Shown: one piece after another, positions 13,543 through 13,894 of the stretch
Layout: each line of letters starts with the position of its first letter
How positions within the stretch are numbered: position 1 is the first letter of the stretch
Source: Christensenella sp. UBA941
GTDB lineage: Bacteria; Bacillota; Clostridia; Christensenellales; UBA941
Direction of reading: 5' to 3'
Assembly (NCBI GenBank): GCA_002293365.1
Contig: DBDD01000158.1
Span: forward strand, 1-13,894
Length of the DNA: 13,894 bases
Position numbers and translations under genes: made by a program
The notes under the pieces: generated by a model
Seen by the model: the letters and a program-made list of their open reading frames with translations, nothing else
Told to the model about the DNA's origin: nothing
Databases searched by the model: none

Positions 13543-13894
13543 GCTCCATCCATTCCAGTCGCGAGAGGAATTTCTTCGCCGTCTCCTCCGAATCCGTATT
13601 CAAAGCGGCCAGATATACCGATTCCGCGCCATCCGACCACACGGCCGATATGCTGTCCTGCGTCGTGGTCATATAGGCGGGAAGGCTCAGCGCATCCAGC
13701 GAAAAGGCGTCGACACTCCGCATATCCTCGGCGATCGTAGCGGCCATGCCGGCTGACCGGACGCAGAACAAGCGCATTTTCAGGTCGCCCATCCAGTATG
13801 TATACTCCGCCGTATAGCGCATGGGGGCTGAGGCCATGCGGAGCTTTATCACCGGCGTGGGATGCCGCGCCGAAACCGCCCGCGACGAGATGAT
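13538..13894 (-). CDS. C-terminal part of an unidentified protein, cut by the window edge
   Basis: The frame is open from the window edge (13894) to the TAG at 13538, giving at least 118 residues, and no start can be chosen. The visible part alternates strand-like segments: a RYTAEYTYWMGDLKMRLFCVRS strip, then VDAFSLDALSLPAYMTTTQDSISAVWSDGAESVYLAAL, and a final helix TDSEETAKKFLSRLEWMEL. The pattern of a short strand reading xAVWSDG followed by a last helix recalls C-terminal domains of Bacillota anti-sigma or DUF4367-type membrane proteins, but the likeness is weak and no function is assigned. It is not obviously part of the sugar locus because a terminator separates them. Confidence 0.7.
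   Translation of the reverse strand: MISSRAVSARHPTPVIKLRMASAPMRYTAEYTYWMGDLKMRLFCVRSAGMAATIAEDMRSVDAFSLDALSLPAYMTTTQDSISAVWSDGAESVYLAALNTDSEETAKKFLSRLEWMEL

Noticed and set aside
1..13894. CRISPR array, tRNA or rRNA genes, insertion sequence with terminal repeats
   Set aside because: No regularly spaced repeats, cloverleaf or rRNA-like sequence, and no transposase gene or paired terminal repeats, were seen on either strand.

Overview
The window looks like a piece of a Bacillota (Firmicutes, Clostridia-type) gut-commensal chromosome with roughly 50% GC. This rests on strong AGGAGG-type ribosome binding sites, near-consensus SigA-type promoters, CUT1-type sugar transport genes, a Tn-type large serine recombinase remnant and the kind of signalling proteins present. 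The species cannot be named from the sequence.

Region 1 (about 1-2100) is a horizontally acquired, decayed island. It starts with the N-terminal piece of a large serine recombinase (+ strand, 134 to about 390). This abuts, in opposite orientation, an internally deleted piece of a different serine recombinase (- strand, about 731 to 410). The 9-mer GGAAAGATA recurs at the breakpoints. Next comes a visibly AT-rich - strand block: the C-terminal toxin domain of a polymorphic toxin (type 50-like, 2097-1813, 5' end lost), a closely coupled immunity-like gene (1798-1196) and a second immunity-like gene (1129-725).

Region 2 (2100-6691) is a three-gene + strand signalling operon behind a clear promoter. 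Its genes overlap by 8 bp at each junction. They encode (a) a lipoprotein-type protein with an extracellular solute-binding domain fused to seven membrane segments and a degenerate kinase-like tail, (b) an intact membrane histidine kinase of the HisKA_3 type, and (c) a NarL/LuxR-type response regulator. The layout suggests that a catalytically dead receptor passes ligand information to a partner kinase.

Region 3 (6696-13497) is a galacto-N-biose/lacto-N-biose utilisation locus. On the - strand, in transcription order, it holds a sugar-binding protein, two CUT1 permeases, a small two-helix membrane protein and a GH112 1,3-beta-galactosyl-N-acetylhexosamine phosphorylase. A divergent AraC-family regulator (+ strand) shares the 329-bp control region, where both promoters and three copies of a CGYGCTATA-type element can be seen. 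A strong hairpin lies between the binding-protein and permease genes. No transporter ATPase and no NahK/GalT/GalE genes are present, so these must be supplied from elsewhere. The likely physiology is uptake and phosphorolysis of mucin- or milk-derived Gal-beta-1,3-HexNAc disaccharides.

Region 4 (13504-13894) holds a bidirectional terminator and the C-terminal part of an unidentified - strand gene that runs off the window.

The response regulator and phosphorylase genes converge with only 4 bp between stop codons and no visible terminator.
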